Of a stretch of 64,000 nucleotides of DNA, positions 1 through 8,637 are shown one piece after another. Below the pieces are notes generated by a model that saw nothing but the letters and a program-made list of their open reading frames with translations, had not been told where the DNA came from and did not search any database. The position numbers were made by a program, and so were the translations under genes. Numbering within the stretch: position 1 is the first letter of the stretch; every line of letters starts with the position of its first letter. This DNA comes from Bacteroidota bacterium (GTDB lineage Bacteria; Bacteroidota; Bacteroidia; AKYH767-A; OLB10), in contig JADKFA010000004.1 in NCBI GenBank assembly GCA_016717725.1, forward strand, positions 131,613 through 195,612. The letters run 5' to 3'.

Positions 1-1345
1 GAATATTAAATGACAATTCTGGACGTGTGACTATGTATAATTGGGAAGATGATGATATCGCCTTCGGAACCGGAAATTCAGGAGGAGGTGGTTCGCTGAA
101 TGAACGCATGGTTATTAGTAGTGGATTAAATTATGGTCGTGTAGGTGTTGGAACAAATTCTCCTGCAGCTCATCTAGATGTTTATGACAATACTGACATT
201 TCAACTAGTGGTGATGATATAGGTTTTAGAGTCGATGAAATCCTTCAAACTTCCAATTCAACCAACCGGGCAATTGGAGCTAATGTTCATGCGGAAAATG
301 GACATCAAACAATAGGAATAGAATGCAATATTGATAATACATCTTCAAATACGAATGTTATCATGCAAGGTATTTACCAACGTTGTAGAAATACCAGCAC
401 TTCCAATGTTAGCGACGCTTACAATTTTTATGCTCAGAATGATGGCGCATGTACACCCATTAGAAAATACGGTTTTGCCGCCTTTATGTCTGGAAGTGGA
501 TCAACTAATACCTATGGTGGATATTTTTATTCCAACAGCTCTGCCGGAAATAACTTTGGCGTTTGGGCTTCTGCCCTGACCAAACATGTACGGGTGGTAC
601 CAGTGGTTCAATCGGCTCATGTAGTGGAGCAGCAGGTTACTTTAATGGTGAAGTTTGGGCATCAGGAGATATATATGAATTTTCAGATGCCAATTAAAAA
701 GACAACATTGTTGCAATTCAAAATGCATCTAGTTTATTGTCGCAATTTTCACCAAAACAATATACGTTTAATCATCAAATCCATCCTAATCTTCACTTGC
801 CTTATGGAACGCACTATGGATTTATTGCCCAAGACGTAGCCGCCATAGCTCCAGACCTTGTAAAAGACTTTAATTACCCTGCCGAATATGATTCTGTGGG
901 AACACTGCTAAATCCAGCATTTAATAGTTTAGGCATGAACTATACAGGCGTAATTCCACTTTTGGTTGCTGCGGTTAACGAGCAAAAAGCAACTATCGAT
1001 TCGTTGATAAATGCATTGCAAAATCCTACACCATTGCCTAACATTAACCCACAAAATTCCCAGAAGATTTCTTTATCTAATGTTTCTAGTATTATATTAA
1101 ATCAAAACGACCCGAATCCATTCACAGAGAGTACACGAATTACATTCCAAATTCCAGATGATGTAAGAGATGCAAGAATTATTTTCACTTCAACAACGGG
1201 TTCAATTATCAATACAGCAATCATTAACGAAAGAGGTATTGGTGAGTTGGAAGTTTATTCATCAGAGTTAAGTAAAGGATTATATAACTACACATTGGTT
1301 TGCGATGGTAAAGTTATAGCATCTAAGAAAATGGTGAAACAATAA
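1..1345 (+). pseudogene. T9SS-secreted surface protein with S74-type chaperone domain, 5'-partial and disrupted
   Basis: The reading frame is open at the left edge, so the true start lies outside the window. The product is Gly/Ser/Asn-rich with a tail-fibre-like repeat (GRVGVGTNSPAAHLDVYD). It then has a peptidase S74-like intramolecular chaperone segment (YGFIAQDV near 816-840) and a C-terminal T9SS type A sorting domain (NDPNPF motif, ending at 1345). Two lesions break it. One base is missing near 582-584, where reading ALTK must shift to continue as TCTGGTSG. An in-frame TAA at 695-697 sits where family members read SDANLKDNI. S74 domains normally trimerise and process fibre-like proteins, so this was probably a secreted adhesin-like protein. 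Both lesions could be sequencing errors or real decay. Confidence 0.75.
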
Positions 1346-1363
1346 ATTTATTTTAAAATAAAT

Positions 1364-1401
1364 TATAGCCTCTTGTTGAAAAATAGGAGGCTATATTTTT
1401 T
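1364..1401 (+). terminator. Rho-independent terminator
   Basis: A perfect 9-bp stem (1364-1372 pairs with 1387-1395) with a 14-nt loop is followed directly by a run of T. It lies 19 bases after the stop codon of the S74/T9SS gene, so it most likely ends that transcript. Confidence 0.8.
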
Positions 1402-1708
1402 ACTGCGTTTTTTAAAGTTTTCTTTATACATCTTAAAAAAATAACACTTTTTGGCAAAGGTCCAAAACAAATATAACTTTAACATATGGCGTATAACTAA
1501 TATATGTCCTCTGATACTACATTCTTTTCAATGAAATTTCATTCAAGTTTTTTAGAAAAGCAAAAAGAATGCGCATAGGAATAAAACGAGACTGGAATCC
1601 GTCCACTATCTACAATCGAATAGGAGGAAATTTAGGTTAACTTGACTTGAACATTTCATTTGTTCCTTTTCTCGAAATAAAAAAATATATTCGTGACGTC
1701 AATTGGAA
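1402..1708. other. Intergenic leader of the sigma-factor operon
   Basis: No coding sequence was recognised. The stretch must hold the promoter of the sigma-factor operon, but no TAnnTTTG box was found. That would fit autoregulation from an ECF-type promoter, which is inference only. Confidence 0.4.
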
Positions 1709-2236
1709 ATGTCACTACAGGAACTTTATAATACGTATGGAAAACTAGTTTATAACTTGTCGCTCCAGTATGTTCAAAACAGAGAAGACGCTGAGGAAAT
1801 TACACAAGATGTTTTTGTTGCGATTCATTTATCTATAGATAGTTTTAAAGAACAGAGTAAAATTTCTACTTGGATTTATCGCATTACCATTAATAAGTCG
1901 CTTGACTTTATTCGTTCAAAAAACAGAAAGCGTCGTTTTGCTGTGTTAACATCGCTCTTCTTTGCGGATGGAAATGAAGCGCATGCTGAAACAAGTCATT
2001 TTGATCACCCTGGAGTCTTATTGGAGCAAAAAGAGAAACTCCAACAACTGTATAGCTTAATAAACAAACTCCCGCCCAATCAGAAAACGGCCCTCATCTT
2101 GAACAAATTGGAGAATAAAAGTCAACAAGAAATCGCCGAAATCATGAATTTGAGTCCAAAATCGGTGGAATCGCTCATCCAAAGAGCAAAAGTAGGTCTC
2201 GAAAAAAGATTAAAATTAAGCGAGGGAAAGCAATAA
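1709..2236 (+). CDS. ECF-type RNA polymerase sigma factor
   Basis: Sigma-70 family protein of 175 residues. Region 2 occupies about residues 8-75 (EDAEEITQDVFVAIH, then STWIYRITINKSLDFIRSKN). Region 4 occupies about 115-172 (LPPNQKTALILNK, then the helix-turn-helix QQEIAEIMNLSPKSVESLIQ). No region 3 is present, which is typical of ECF factors. ATG at 1709 is preferred to the in-frame TTG six bases upstream. It heads an operon: a 91-residue single-helix membrane protein starts 25 bases later and a periplasmic metal-sensor-like protein follows. That order resembles the sigma, anti-sigma and sensor trio of CnrYXH, so the signal may be a metal. The target promoters are unknown; the downstream MbnP/MbnH/YHYH genes are the obvious candidates. 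Confidence 0.9.
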   Translation: MSLQELYNTYGKLVYNLSLQYVQNREDAEEITQDVFVAIHLSIDSFKEQSKISTWIYRITINKSLDFIRSKNRKRRFAVLTSLFFADGNEAHAETSHFDHPGVLLEQKEKLQQLYSLINKLPPNQKTALILNKLENKSQQEIAEIMNLSPKSVESLIQRAKVGLEKRLKLSEGKQ

Positions 2237-2261
2237 TAACGACGTCTAATCACAAAGTAAC

Positions 2262-2537
2262 ATGTCACAAAACAAATTATACGATTTCTTAAATCCGCTA
2301 AGTACGGTAGAAAAGGTAGAGATACCTCCATTTCTCTTTTCCAAAATAGAGCAAAAAATAAGCTTCATTCGTGAAAATACCATTTCTAAAAATATGGGGT
2401 GGACATGGATAACATCCGTTAGTTTGATTGTTCTTTTCAATTTATTTATCATAACACAATCGTCATGGATCCCAACAGAAAAAAACAATCTTTTGCAGTC
2501 ACTACAAATACAAAATAATAATTCCCTCTATCCATGA
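2262..2537 (+). CDS. Small single-pass membrane protein, possible anti-sigma factor
   Basis: A 91-residue protein with a cytoplasmic N-terminal half of about 45 residues, one hydrophobic segment at about 47-65 (WITSVSLIVLFNLFIITQS) and a short polar tail. No known domain was recognised. Its size, topology and place between an ECF sigma gene and a CpxP/CnrX-like gene match CnrY, the membrane anti-sigma of Cupriavidus. The anti-sigma role is inferred from context only. Its stop codon overlaps the next start by four bases (ATGA), implying translational coupling. Confidence 0.7.
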   Translation: MSQNKLYDFLNPLSTVEKVEIPPFLFSKIEQKISFIRENTISKNMGWTWITSVSLIVLFNLFIITQSSWIPTEKNNLLQSLQIQNNNSLYP

Positions 2538-2992
2538 ACAAGAACAAACTGATTCGCATTGTAGCGATTGTGCTCTTGCTCACAAATATCGCTTTAGTTT
2601 CCTTCATTCTTCTAATGAAACCAAAGCCTCCTCGTGGAGAAGGGCCCAGAAACATTATTATCGAAAAATTACATTTTGATCGAAACCAAAATCTTAAATA
2701 CGATAAGATCATCTTTGTACACAGAGCGAAAATTAAAAAGAAAGAAAAGGAAATTATTGAATTAAAAAATGCTCTCTATATGCAACTATTGGTAGATAGC
2801 AATCAACAGTCAATAGATTCTTTGTCGATTAAAATTGGTAGTGTGCAAACTGAAATCGAAAACATTCACTATCATCACTTCGAAGAGATACATGAATTAT
2901 GCGACGAGGATCAAGAGAAATATTATGTTGAATTTGTAAAAGAAATCGCAGAACTTTTTTCTATGCACAGAAGACCTCCTCCTCATAAATGA
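2534..2992 (+). CDS. CpxP/CnrX-like periplasmic heavy-metal sensor
   Basis: A 152-residue protein with an N-terminal membrane anchor (about residues 7-28) followed by a charged, helical periplasmic domain. Members of the CpxP/Spy/CnrX group are helical hairpins that sense or sequester metal or misfolded protein. Candidate metal ligands cluster late: HYHHFEEIHELCDED at about 116-130 and HRRPPPHK at the very end. The gene overlaps its neighbours on both sides by four bases. I infer that it senses periplasmic metal and controls release of the upstream sigma factor through the 91-residue membrane protein. The fold assignment rests on the pattern and not on a strong motif. Confidence 0.7.
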   Translation: MNKNKLIRIVAIVLLLTNIALVSFILLMKPKPPRGEGPRNIIIEKLHFDRNQNLKYDKIIFVHRAKIKKKEKEIIELKNALYMQLLVDSNQQSIDSLSIKIGSVQTEIENIHYHHFEEIHELCDEDQEKYYVEFVKEIAELFSMHRRPPPHK

Positions 2993-3672
2993 AAAAATAT
3001 TACATCTTCCTTGTTTTGGTATTATTGCACTTCTTAAGTGTCGCGCAACGCGTGAATATATACTTTAATGCATTATTGAATGGAAAAGAAATTCAGTTTG
3101 ATAGCATAGTTATAAATAACGAAAAAGATACACTTCAAATTAATCAATTAAAATTTTATATTTCTAATATCCAATTTTTAAAGGGAGATGAAATTGTTTT
3201 TACGGAGTTGAACAGTTATCATCTTATCGATTTTGAAATGCCGGCAACAACATCCATCTCCATCAAAACATTTCGATCGATTTCCTATAATTCAATTCGA
3301 TTTTATTTGGGCATCGACAGTTTAACAAATGTTTCTGGCGCTTTGGGAGGAGATCTAGATCCTACCCATGGTATGTACTGGACTTGGCAAAGTGGCTATA
3401 TTAATTTTAAAATGGAAGGTCAAGCCAGTAAAAGTGAAGCTGCATCAACCGAATTTCAATTTCATCTTGGAGGGTATCAAGTGCCATTTAATTCGCTTCA
3501 ACAAATTCAACTGAATGCAACTGATGAGAATATTAATTTAGTTTTAAACGTTGATCCATTTCTCCATTCCATAGACTTTTCCAATAATCATCATATTATG
3601 TCGCCGACTAAAAAAGCGGTAGAACTATCTGAACTTCTGGCTAAAAATTTTAAGGTAAGAAAGAATGAATAA
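2989..3672 (+). CDS. MbnP-like copper-binding protein
   Basis: A 227-residue protein with a signal peptide (cleavage near residue 19, SVAQ) and a beta-sandwich domain of the MbnP family. The family-typical segment HGMYWTWQSGYINFKMEG lies at about 127-144 and holds W131 and W133. Known family biology: in methanotrophs MbnP carries a tryptophan converted to kynurenine by the dihaem partner MbnH, and the modified residue helps bind copper. The MbnH-like peroxidase gene overlaps the 3' end here by eight bases, so the pair is coupled. Which tryptophan, if any, is modified cannot be read from sequence. Confidence 0.85.
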   Translation: MKKYYIFLVLVLLHFLSVAQRVNIYFNALLNGKEIQFDSIVINNEKDTLQINQLKFYISNIQFLKGDEIVFTELNSYHLIDFEMPATTSISIKTFRSISYNSIRFYLGIDSLTNVSGALGGDLDPTHGMYWTWQSGYINFKMEGQASKSEAASTEFQFHLGGYQVPFNSLQQIQLNATDENINLVLNVDPFLHSIDFSNNHHIMSPTKKAVELSELLAKNFKVRKNE

Positions 3673-4690
3673 ATTGCATTATATATTGTTCTTTATTCTT
3701 CTCTCCGCATTTACTACACGTGAATCCAATCTTTCGTATCCTTCATCTTGGCCAAAACCATCATATGATTTTTCTAAAAATCCAATTGAAAAAAACAAAG
3801 TGAACTTAGGTAGAGTCTTGTTTTATGATCCCATCTTATCTGATAACAATTCCATCTCTTGTGAAAGTTGTCATTCACCGTACAGTGCATTTACACATAT
3901 TGATCATGCGTTAAGTCACGGGATTTACGATAGCATTGGTACCAGAAACTCGCCTGCACTAATGAACTTAGCTTGGAAAAAATCATTTATGTGGGATGGT
4001 GCCATCAACAATTTAGATATGCAAGCATTGGCCCCTATCACTCATCCCTTGGAGATGGGAAGCTCCATTAAAAATGTGGTGATCAAACTTCAAGCTTCAA
4101 AGAAATATCGTCAACTTTATTTTCAAGCTTATGGAGATAGTACGGTCACTGGTGAAAAAACGTTGAAAGCGATAAGTCAATTTTTACTCACGCTAATAAG
4201 TGCAAATTCAAAATACGATAAAGTAATGAACGGTGATGAACAATTTTCGACACAAGAAAAAAACGGATACGCACTCTTTCAAAAAAACTGTTCATCCTGT
4301 CATCGTGAACCCTTATTTACCAATGATGAATTTGCAAATAATGGATTACCAGAAAATCCAACATTGAAAGATAAAGGAAGAATGCACATTACATTAGACT
4401 CCACAGATGCTTACAAATTCAAAATTCCTACACTTAGAAATATTGAATATACTTTCCCCTATATGCATGATGGTCGATTTAAGAAATTATCGGAGGTGAT
4501 GAATCATTATACGTCTGGAATTATTGACTCTAAAACATTAGCGCCATCTTTAAAAAATAAAATTACACTGACGCAAAATGAAAAAGTAGATATCATCAGC
4601 TTTCTCTTAACATTAAGCGACAAAGAATTTGTGTTTAACTCAAAACATACTTACCCAAAAGAAATTATTTCGTCGGTAGCGAAGGATTAA
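3665..4690 (+). CDS. Dihaem cytochrome c peroxidase, MbnH-like
   Basis: A 341-residue exported protein with two c-type haem motifs, C66-x2-C69-H70 (CESCH) and C209-x2-C212-H213 (CSSCH). It has the CcpA/MauG-type core, including RNSPALMNLAWKKSFMWDG and the late YMHDGRFKKLSEVMNHY. A signal peptide lies at about residues 1-18. Classical members reduce H2O2; the MbnH/MauG branch oxidises residues of partner proteins. The eight-base overlap with the upstream MbnP-like gene favours the MbnH role, with the partner tryptophan oxidised in the periplasm. A bacterial peroxidase role remains possible. Confidence 0.88.
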   Translation: MNKLHYILFFILLSAFTTRESNLSYPSSWPKPSYDFSKNPIEKNKVNLGRVLFYDPILSDNNSISCESCHSPYSAFTHIDHALSHGIYDSIGTRNSPALMNLAWKKSFMWDGAINNLDMQALAPITHPLEMGSSIKNVVIKLQASKKYRQLYFQAYGDSTVTGEKTLKAISQFLLTLISANSKYDKVMNGDEQFSTQEKNGYALFQKNCSSCHREPLFTNDEFANNGLPENPTLKDKGRMHITLDSTDAYKFKIPTLRNIEYTFPYMHDGRFKKLSEVMNHYTSGIIDSKTLAPSLKNKITLTQNEKVDIISFLLTLSDKEFVFNSKHTYPKEIISSVAKD

Positions 4691-4735
4691 TAATAATTAT
4701 AACGACTAAAGTCAACATACCTTAAAATAAATAAA

Positions 4736-6112
4736 ATGAAAAAATTATTTGTATTCCTACTGTTGGTATTCAACATTGGATCCATGCAAGCACAAACAAA
4801 TCCTGCCATTTTATCATGGTTACAGAACAATACAGTAACGGCTCGACATTATGTCTCTGGAAATTCCACACCCATCAATGACGCCGCTTTAGTTAATGTG
4901 CAAACGGTGCAATACAACACGAGTGATGTTTACATTAGCACTACTGGATTACCCAGTTATGTGACTGGTCCCTTCTTAGATGGAAATCCGTCGCTTGCCA
5001 CAAATCAAAATGCGATTTTTCGTTTTCCTTTAAGTCCAGTTCAAAATACGGGGACTGCTGTTGCTACTACTCCTGGAAATATTGGAGTATTTATAAATGG
5101 TGTAGCATTGTTTGATTATAGAGACGGTGTAGCGTGGAATGCCAATACGAATGCACTTTGTGGTGGACCTGGAAATCCACCTTGTCCAGGTGGTATGGGA
5201 GCAACGCAAGCTTGGAATCGTGATGCCATTGTTGCTGAAAGAGGTGGATTTGATTGTGCTAAGGCGCATCCTGCCATGGGAAATTATCATCATCATCAAA
5301 ACCCAAGTGCATTTAATCTGGATTTAAATGTGGTCTCTTCCATTTGCAATTTATACAATGCGGATGGACTTTATGTTATCGATAGCACTACACATTCTCC
5401 ACTAATTGGATTTGCCTATGATGGTTTTCCTATTTATGGTGCATATGGTTATCAAAATGTAAATGGTACGGGTCCAATTGTAAGAATTAAATCGAGTTAT
5501 CAGTTGAGAAATATTACTACTCGTACAACAAGTCCAACGGGAGCATCAGTTACTGCAGGACCGGTGGTAAGTACTACTTATCCGCTGGGCTATTTTAGAG
5601 AAGACTATGAATACATTCCAACATCAGTTTCTACTCCTGATTTTTTAGATGAACATAATGGTCGATTTTGTGTAACACCAGAATATCCAACTGGAATCTA
5701 TTGTTACTTTGCTACCGTTGATGCCAATTGGAATTCTGCATATCCGTATGTAGTAGGTCCAACATTTTATGGTAATTTAGTTGCTGCCAAAGTGACTAAT
5801 GTCCCAGGTGGAACTACTACTTATATCCCATCTACCTCTTCACTCATTGAACATGCTAACACTGAATTGAACGTATCTGTTTTTCCAAATCCTACTAGCG
5901 AATTATTAGTGGTTCAGCTATTGGATTTAAATCGCGAAGACACTGAATTAGTCTTGTTCGATCTCAATGGAAAAATCGTTGACAAAACCACGATCTATCA
6001 AGGAGCAACGATTGGATATTTTGATACTAAAACGTATTATGCAGGAAGTTATATTCTAAAAATTTCCAACTCCACAGGAATCACCACGAAGAAGGTGGTC
6101 GTTACGAAATAA
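4736..6112 (+). CDS. YHYH domain protein with T9SS sorting domain
   Basis: A 458-residue protein with a clear signal peptide (residues 1-20, ending MQAQ). The YHYH domain covers about 80-350. Its histidine signature here is NYHHHQNP (about 182-189), followed by YNADGLYVIDST, GFAYDGFPIYGAYGY and FCVTPEYPTGIYCYFAT. The C-terminus (about 380-458) is a T9SS type A sorting domain (VFPNPTSELLV, ending KKVVVTK). The protein is therefore predicted to be exported and attached to the cell surface or released. The reaction is unknown. It follows the MbnP/MbnH pair by 45 bases, and the exposed histidines fit metal binding, but that is inference. A paralogue lies at 47743-49131. Confidence 0.88.
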   Translation: MKKLFVFLLLVFNIGSMQAQTNPAILSWLQNNTVTARHYVSGNSTPINDAALVNVQTVQYNTSDVYISTTGLPSYVTGPFLDGNPSLATNQNAIFRFPLSPVQNTGTAVATTPGNIGVFINGVALFDYRDGVAWNANTNALCGGPGNPPCPGGMGATQAWNRDAIVAERGGFDCAKAHPAMGNYHHHQNPSAFNLDLNVVSSICNLYNADGLYVIDSTTHSPLIGFAYDGFPIYGAYGYQNVNGTGPIVRIKSSYQLRNITTRTTSPTGASVTAGPVVSTTYPLGYFREDYEYIPTSVSTPDFLDEHNGRFCVTPEYPTGIYCYFATVDANWNSAYPYVVGPTFYGNLVAAKVTNVPGGTTTYIPSTSSLIEHANTELNVSVFPNPTSELLVVQLLDLNREDTELVLFDLNGKIVDKTTIYQGATIGYFDTKTYYAGSYILKISNSTGITTKKVVVTK

Positions 6113-6136
6113 GAGAAAAGCCAAAACAACTCTCTT

Positions 6137-6315
6137 ATACCAATTACAAGTATATTTTAGTTCAAAGCTGCGACGTATTTTTTTGCCAAGACGATTTAAA
6201 AAAATCGTTGCATAGCCATAGCCTACGGAACTATTTTTTTAAGAAGTATTGGTGAAAAAGAGTCCCGATAGCTATCGGGAAGCAGATAGGACTAAAATAT
6301 ACTTGTATTTGGTAT
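6137..6315. repeat. MITE-like palindromic repeat, 179 bp
   Basis: The ends form a 25-bp terminal inverted repeat (6137-6161 against 6291-6315) with one mismatch. The interior carries a second perfect palindrome, cccgatagctatcggg at 6263-6278. There is no coding capacity. This is the architecture of a non-autonomous element or REP-type unit. No clear target duplication was found. Confidence 0.75.
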
Positions 6316-6412
6316 TTATGCTGTATTCATCTATTTTTTATTTAAGATGAATGCAGCTTTTTATTTATCAAACATTTTCTATTTTTACATTTAGCTTCTT
6401 TAAATAAATTCC

Positions 6413-7006
6413 ATGTCTGGAAAACTAACCCATCTTTCCCTTTCATCAATTACCGTTGAGCCATTGACTAAAAAGAATTGGGAAAAATTTTTAGCTCTAT
6501 TTGGTGATAAAGGAGCGTGTGGAAATTGTTGGTGCATGTATTACCGATTATCTAAAAGCGAATTTCAAGAGGGAAAATTTGATGATGGAAATAGGCTAGC
6601 GATGAAAGAACTCGTTTTTTCAAATTCCCCAACAGGTGTATTGGCCATTTATGAAGGAAGAGCCATTGCTTGGTGTGCATTTGCTCCTCGAGAAGATTTT
6701 GTTAAGCTGAAAAAATCAAGAGTACATAAACCCATCGATGATCAGAAAGTGTGGTCGTTGCCCTGTACATTTATTCATAAAGATTTTAGAAGACAGGGCG
6801 TGTCTGTTGCTCTTTTGAAGGGGTTAATCAACTATGCAAAAACTACCGAAATAAAAATAATTGAAGCTTACCCCACTATACCCACTCAAGAAAAATTACC
6901 CGATTCATTTGCGTGGATTGGTTTATATAAATCATTTGAGCGTGCTGGATTTAAAATTGTTGATCGCACATCCAAGTATCGACCTATGGTGAGGTATGAA
7001 TTGTAA
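6413..7006 (+). CDS. GNAT family N-acetyltransferase
   Basis: A 197-residue protein. The GNAT core lies at about 60-160, with the acetyl-CoA loop DFRRQGVSVALLKGLINYA at about 123-141. A cysteine-rich N-terminal stretch (CGNCWCMYY, about 36-44) is typical of a GNAT subfamily often annotated only as N-acetyltransferase. The substrate is unknown. It stands alone between the palindromic repeat and a methyltransferase on the same strand. Confidence 0.85.
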   Translation: MSGKLTHLSLSSITVEPLTKKNWEKFLALFGDKGACGNCWCMYYRLSKSEFQEGKFDDGNRLAMKELVFSNSPTGVLAIYEGRAIAWCAFAPREDFVKLKKSRVHKPIDDQKVWSLPCTFIHKDFRRQGVSVALLKGLINYAKTTEIKIIEAYPTIPTQEKLPDSFAWIGLYKSFERAGFKIVDRTSKYRPMVRYEL

Positions 7007-7170
7007 AATTTAACCTCTATTCAAGACAAATAGGTTTGTTTAAAGTGGGCAAAGGAGAATGAAAAAGAGAAGATTTTAACTTCTCTTGAGGTTCTCTAAA
7101 GATGCTTCCGTGTAAATTTCGTATTTTCGTACTCCTGCGATTTGCAGGTGTATTATAATTCGTATCCTTC

Positions 7171-7965
7171 ATGCAAGAGAGACATATCAATCGGGAAAAG
7201 TACTTCCAAGAGCAATCATCTACGATTAGCAATCACGTGTTACCTTTTCTAAATCAAATGATTACAGTTGATGAGAACACTTCTATTTTAGAAATTGGTT
7301 GTGGGGAAGGTGGTAATTTAAAGCCTTTTTTGGATATGGGATGCAAACGTATTTTGGGCGTTGATATGTCGGCCGACAAAATTGAAAATGCAAAGGTCTT
7401 TTTTGCAAATGATCCCAACAAAGCAAATATTGAATTTATCACATCCGATATTTATGATGTAGATAATATTGGCAAGTTTGATATTATCATGACACGTGAT
7501 GTGCTAGAACATATTCACGGCCAAGAAAGATTTATGGAATATGTAAAAAGATTTTTGAAGCCCGGTGGCAAATTCTTTTTAGGTTTTCCTCCTTGGTACA
7601 ATCCTTTTGGTGGCCATCAGCAAATGTGTGAAAGTAAAGTTTTATCAAAACTTCCATTCTTTCATATTTTACCAAAATCCGTTTATGGATTTATATTAAA
7701 GTCATTTGGCGAAACAGATCCGAAGATTGAAGCATTAATGGAAATTAAAGATACGGGAATTACCATTGAGCGTTTTGAAAAAATTCTAAAAAAGACAGGA
7801 TACAAAAAAGACAAAGTGCTCTACTATTTTATTAATCCGAACTACGAAGCGAAGTTTGGATTGAAACCCAGAGAGCAAGTTGGATTTATTTCGGCATTAC
7901 CATACATTCGAAATTTTTTGATTACTACGAGTTATTATTTGGTGTCGCCTATACAAGAAAACTAA
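7171..7965 (+). CDS. Class I SAM-dependent methyltransferase
   Basis: A 264-residue protein. Motif I is ILEIGCGEGGNLKPF (about 39-53), followed by the acidic loop LGVDMS and motif IV FDIIMTRDVLEHI (about 104-116), then FLKPGGKFFLGFPPW. This is a Methyltransf_11/25-type fold acting on a small molecule or lipid. The C-terminal 100 residues are not diagnostic. A 164-base leader precedes it. The substrate cannot be inferred from the neighbours. Confidence 0.85.
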   Translation: MQERHINREKYFQEQSSTISNHVLPFLNQMITVDENTSILEIGCGEGGNLKPFLDMGCKRILGVDMSADKIENAKVFFANDPNKANIEFITSDIYDVDNIGKFDIIMTRDVLEHIHGQERFMEYVKRFLKPGGKFFLGFPPWYNPFGGHQQMCESKVLSKLPFFHILPKSVYGFILKSFGETDPKIEALMEIKDTGITIERFEKILKKTGYKKDKVLYYFINPNYEAKFGLKPREQVGFISALPYIRNFLITTSYYLVSPIQEN

Positions 7966-8043
7966 TATTAATACCCAAGACACTTTTTTGCTTTTTACAG
8001 TTGGTTTAAAATTATTTTGAGTAACCTCTATTAAAAAAGATGC

Positions 8044-8631
8044 ATGAAAAAAGGTAGATTAGAAGCTTTTAGTGATGGCGTATTTGCCATCATCATTACT
8101 ATTATGGTTTTGGAAATTAAGGTGCCGCACGGAAATAGGTTGGACGATTTGTTTCCTTTGCTTCCCATCTTTCTCAGCTATATTTTAAGTTTCATTTATC
8201 TTGGCATCTATTGGAACAATCATCATCACTTATTGCATACCATTAAAGAAGTAAGTGGTGATATCCTTTGGGCGAACTTACATTTGCTATTCTGGCTTTC
8301 TTTAGTGCCGTTTGTTACGGGATGGATGGGTGAAAATCATTTTGAAAAAATACCTGTTGCTCTTTATGGAGTGATCCTTGTACTCTGCGCAATTGCTTAT
8401 ACTATTTTACAAGGAAGAATAACTAAAAGCCTTGGACCGAAATCTACCTTAGTAAAATCATTAGGAAAAGACTGGAAAGGGAAAGGTTCTATTTTGATTT
8501 ATCTTATCGGCATCTTTAGTGTAAATATAAATGCAAGAATTTCTCTTTCACTTTATTTATTGGTAGCTATTATATGGTTAGTTCCCGATAAAAGAATTGA
8601 AAAAAGTTTGAAGATGGAAGAGAGTGAATAG
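8044..8631 (+). CDS. TMEM175/DUF1211 family potassium channel-like protein
   Basis: A 195-residue membrane protein with about six hydrophobic segments. It begins with the family signature RLEAFSDGVFAIIITIMVLE (residues 4-23), which holds the R-x3-FSD motif that lines the pore of bacterial TMEM175. Those proteins are potassium-permeable tetrameric channels lacking the classic TVGYG filter. The length matches bacterial members with a single repeat. Confidence 0.88.
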   Translation: MKKGRLEAFSDGVFAIIITIMVLEIKVPHGNRLDDLFPLLPIFLSYILSFIYLGIYWNNHHHLLHTIKEVSGDILWANLHLLFWLSLVPFVTGWMGENHFEKIPVALYGVILVLCAIAYTILQGRITKSLGPKSTLVKSLGKDWKGKGSILIYLIGIFSVNINARISLSLYLLVAIIWLVPDKRIEKSLKMEESE

Positions 8632-8637
8632 TAATTA

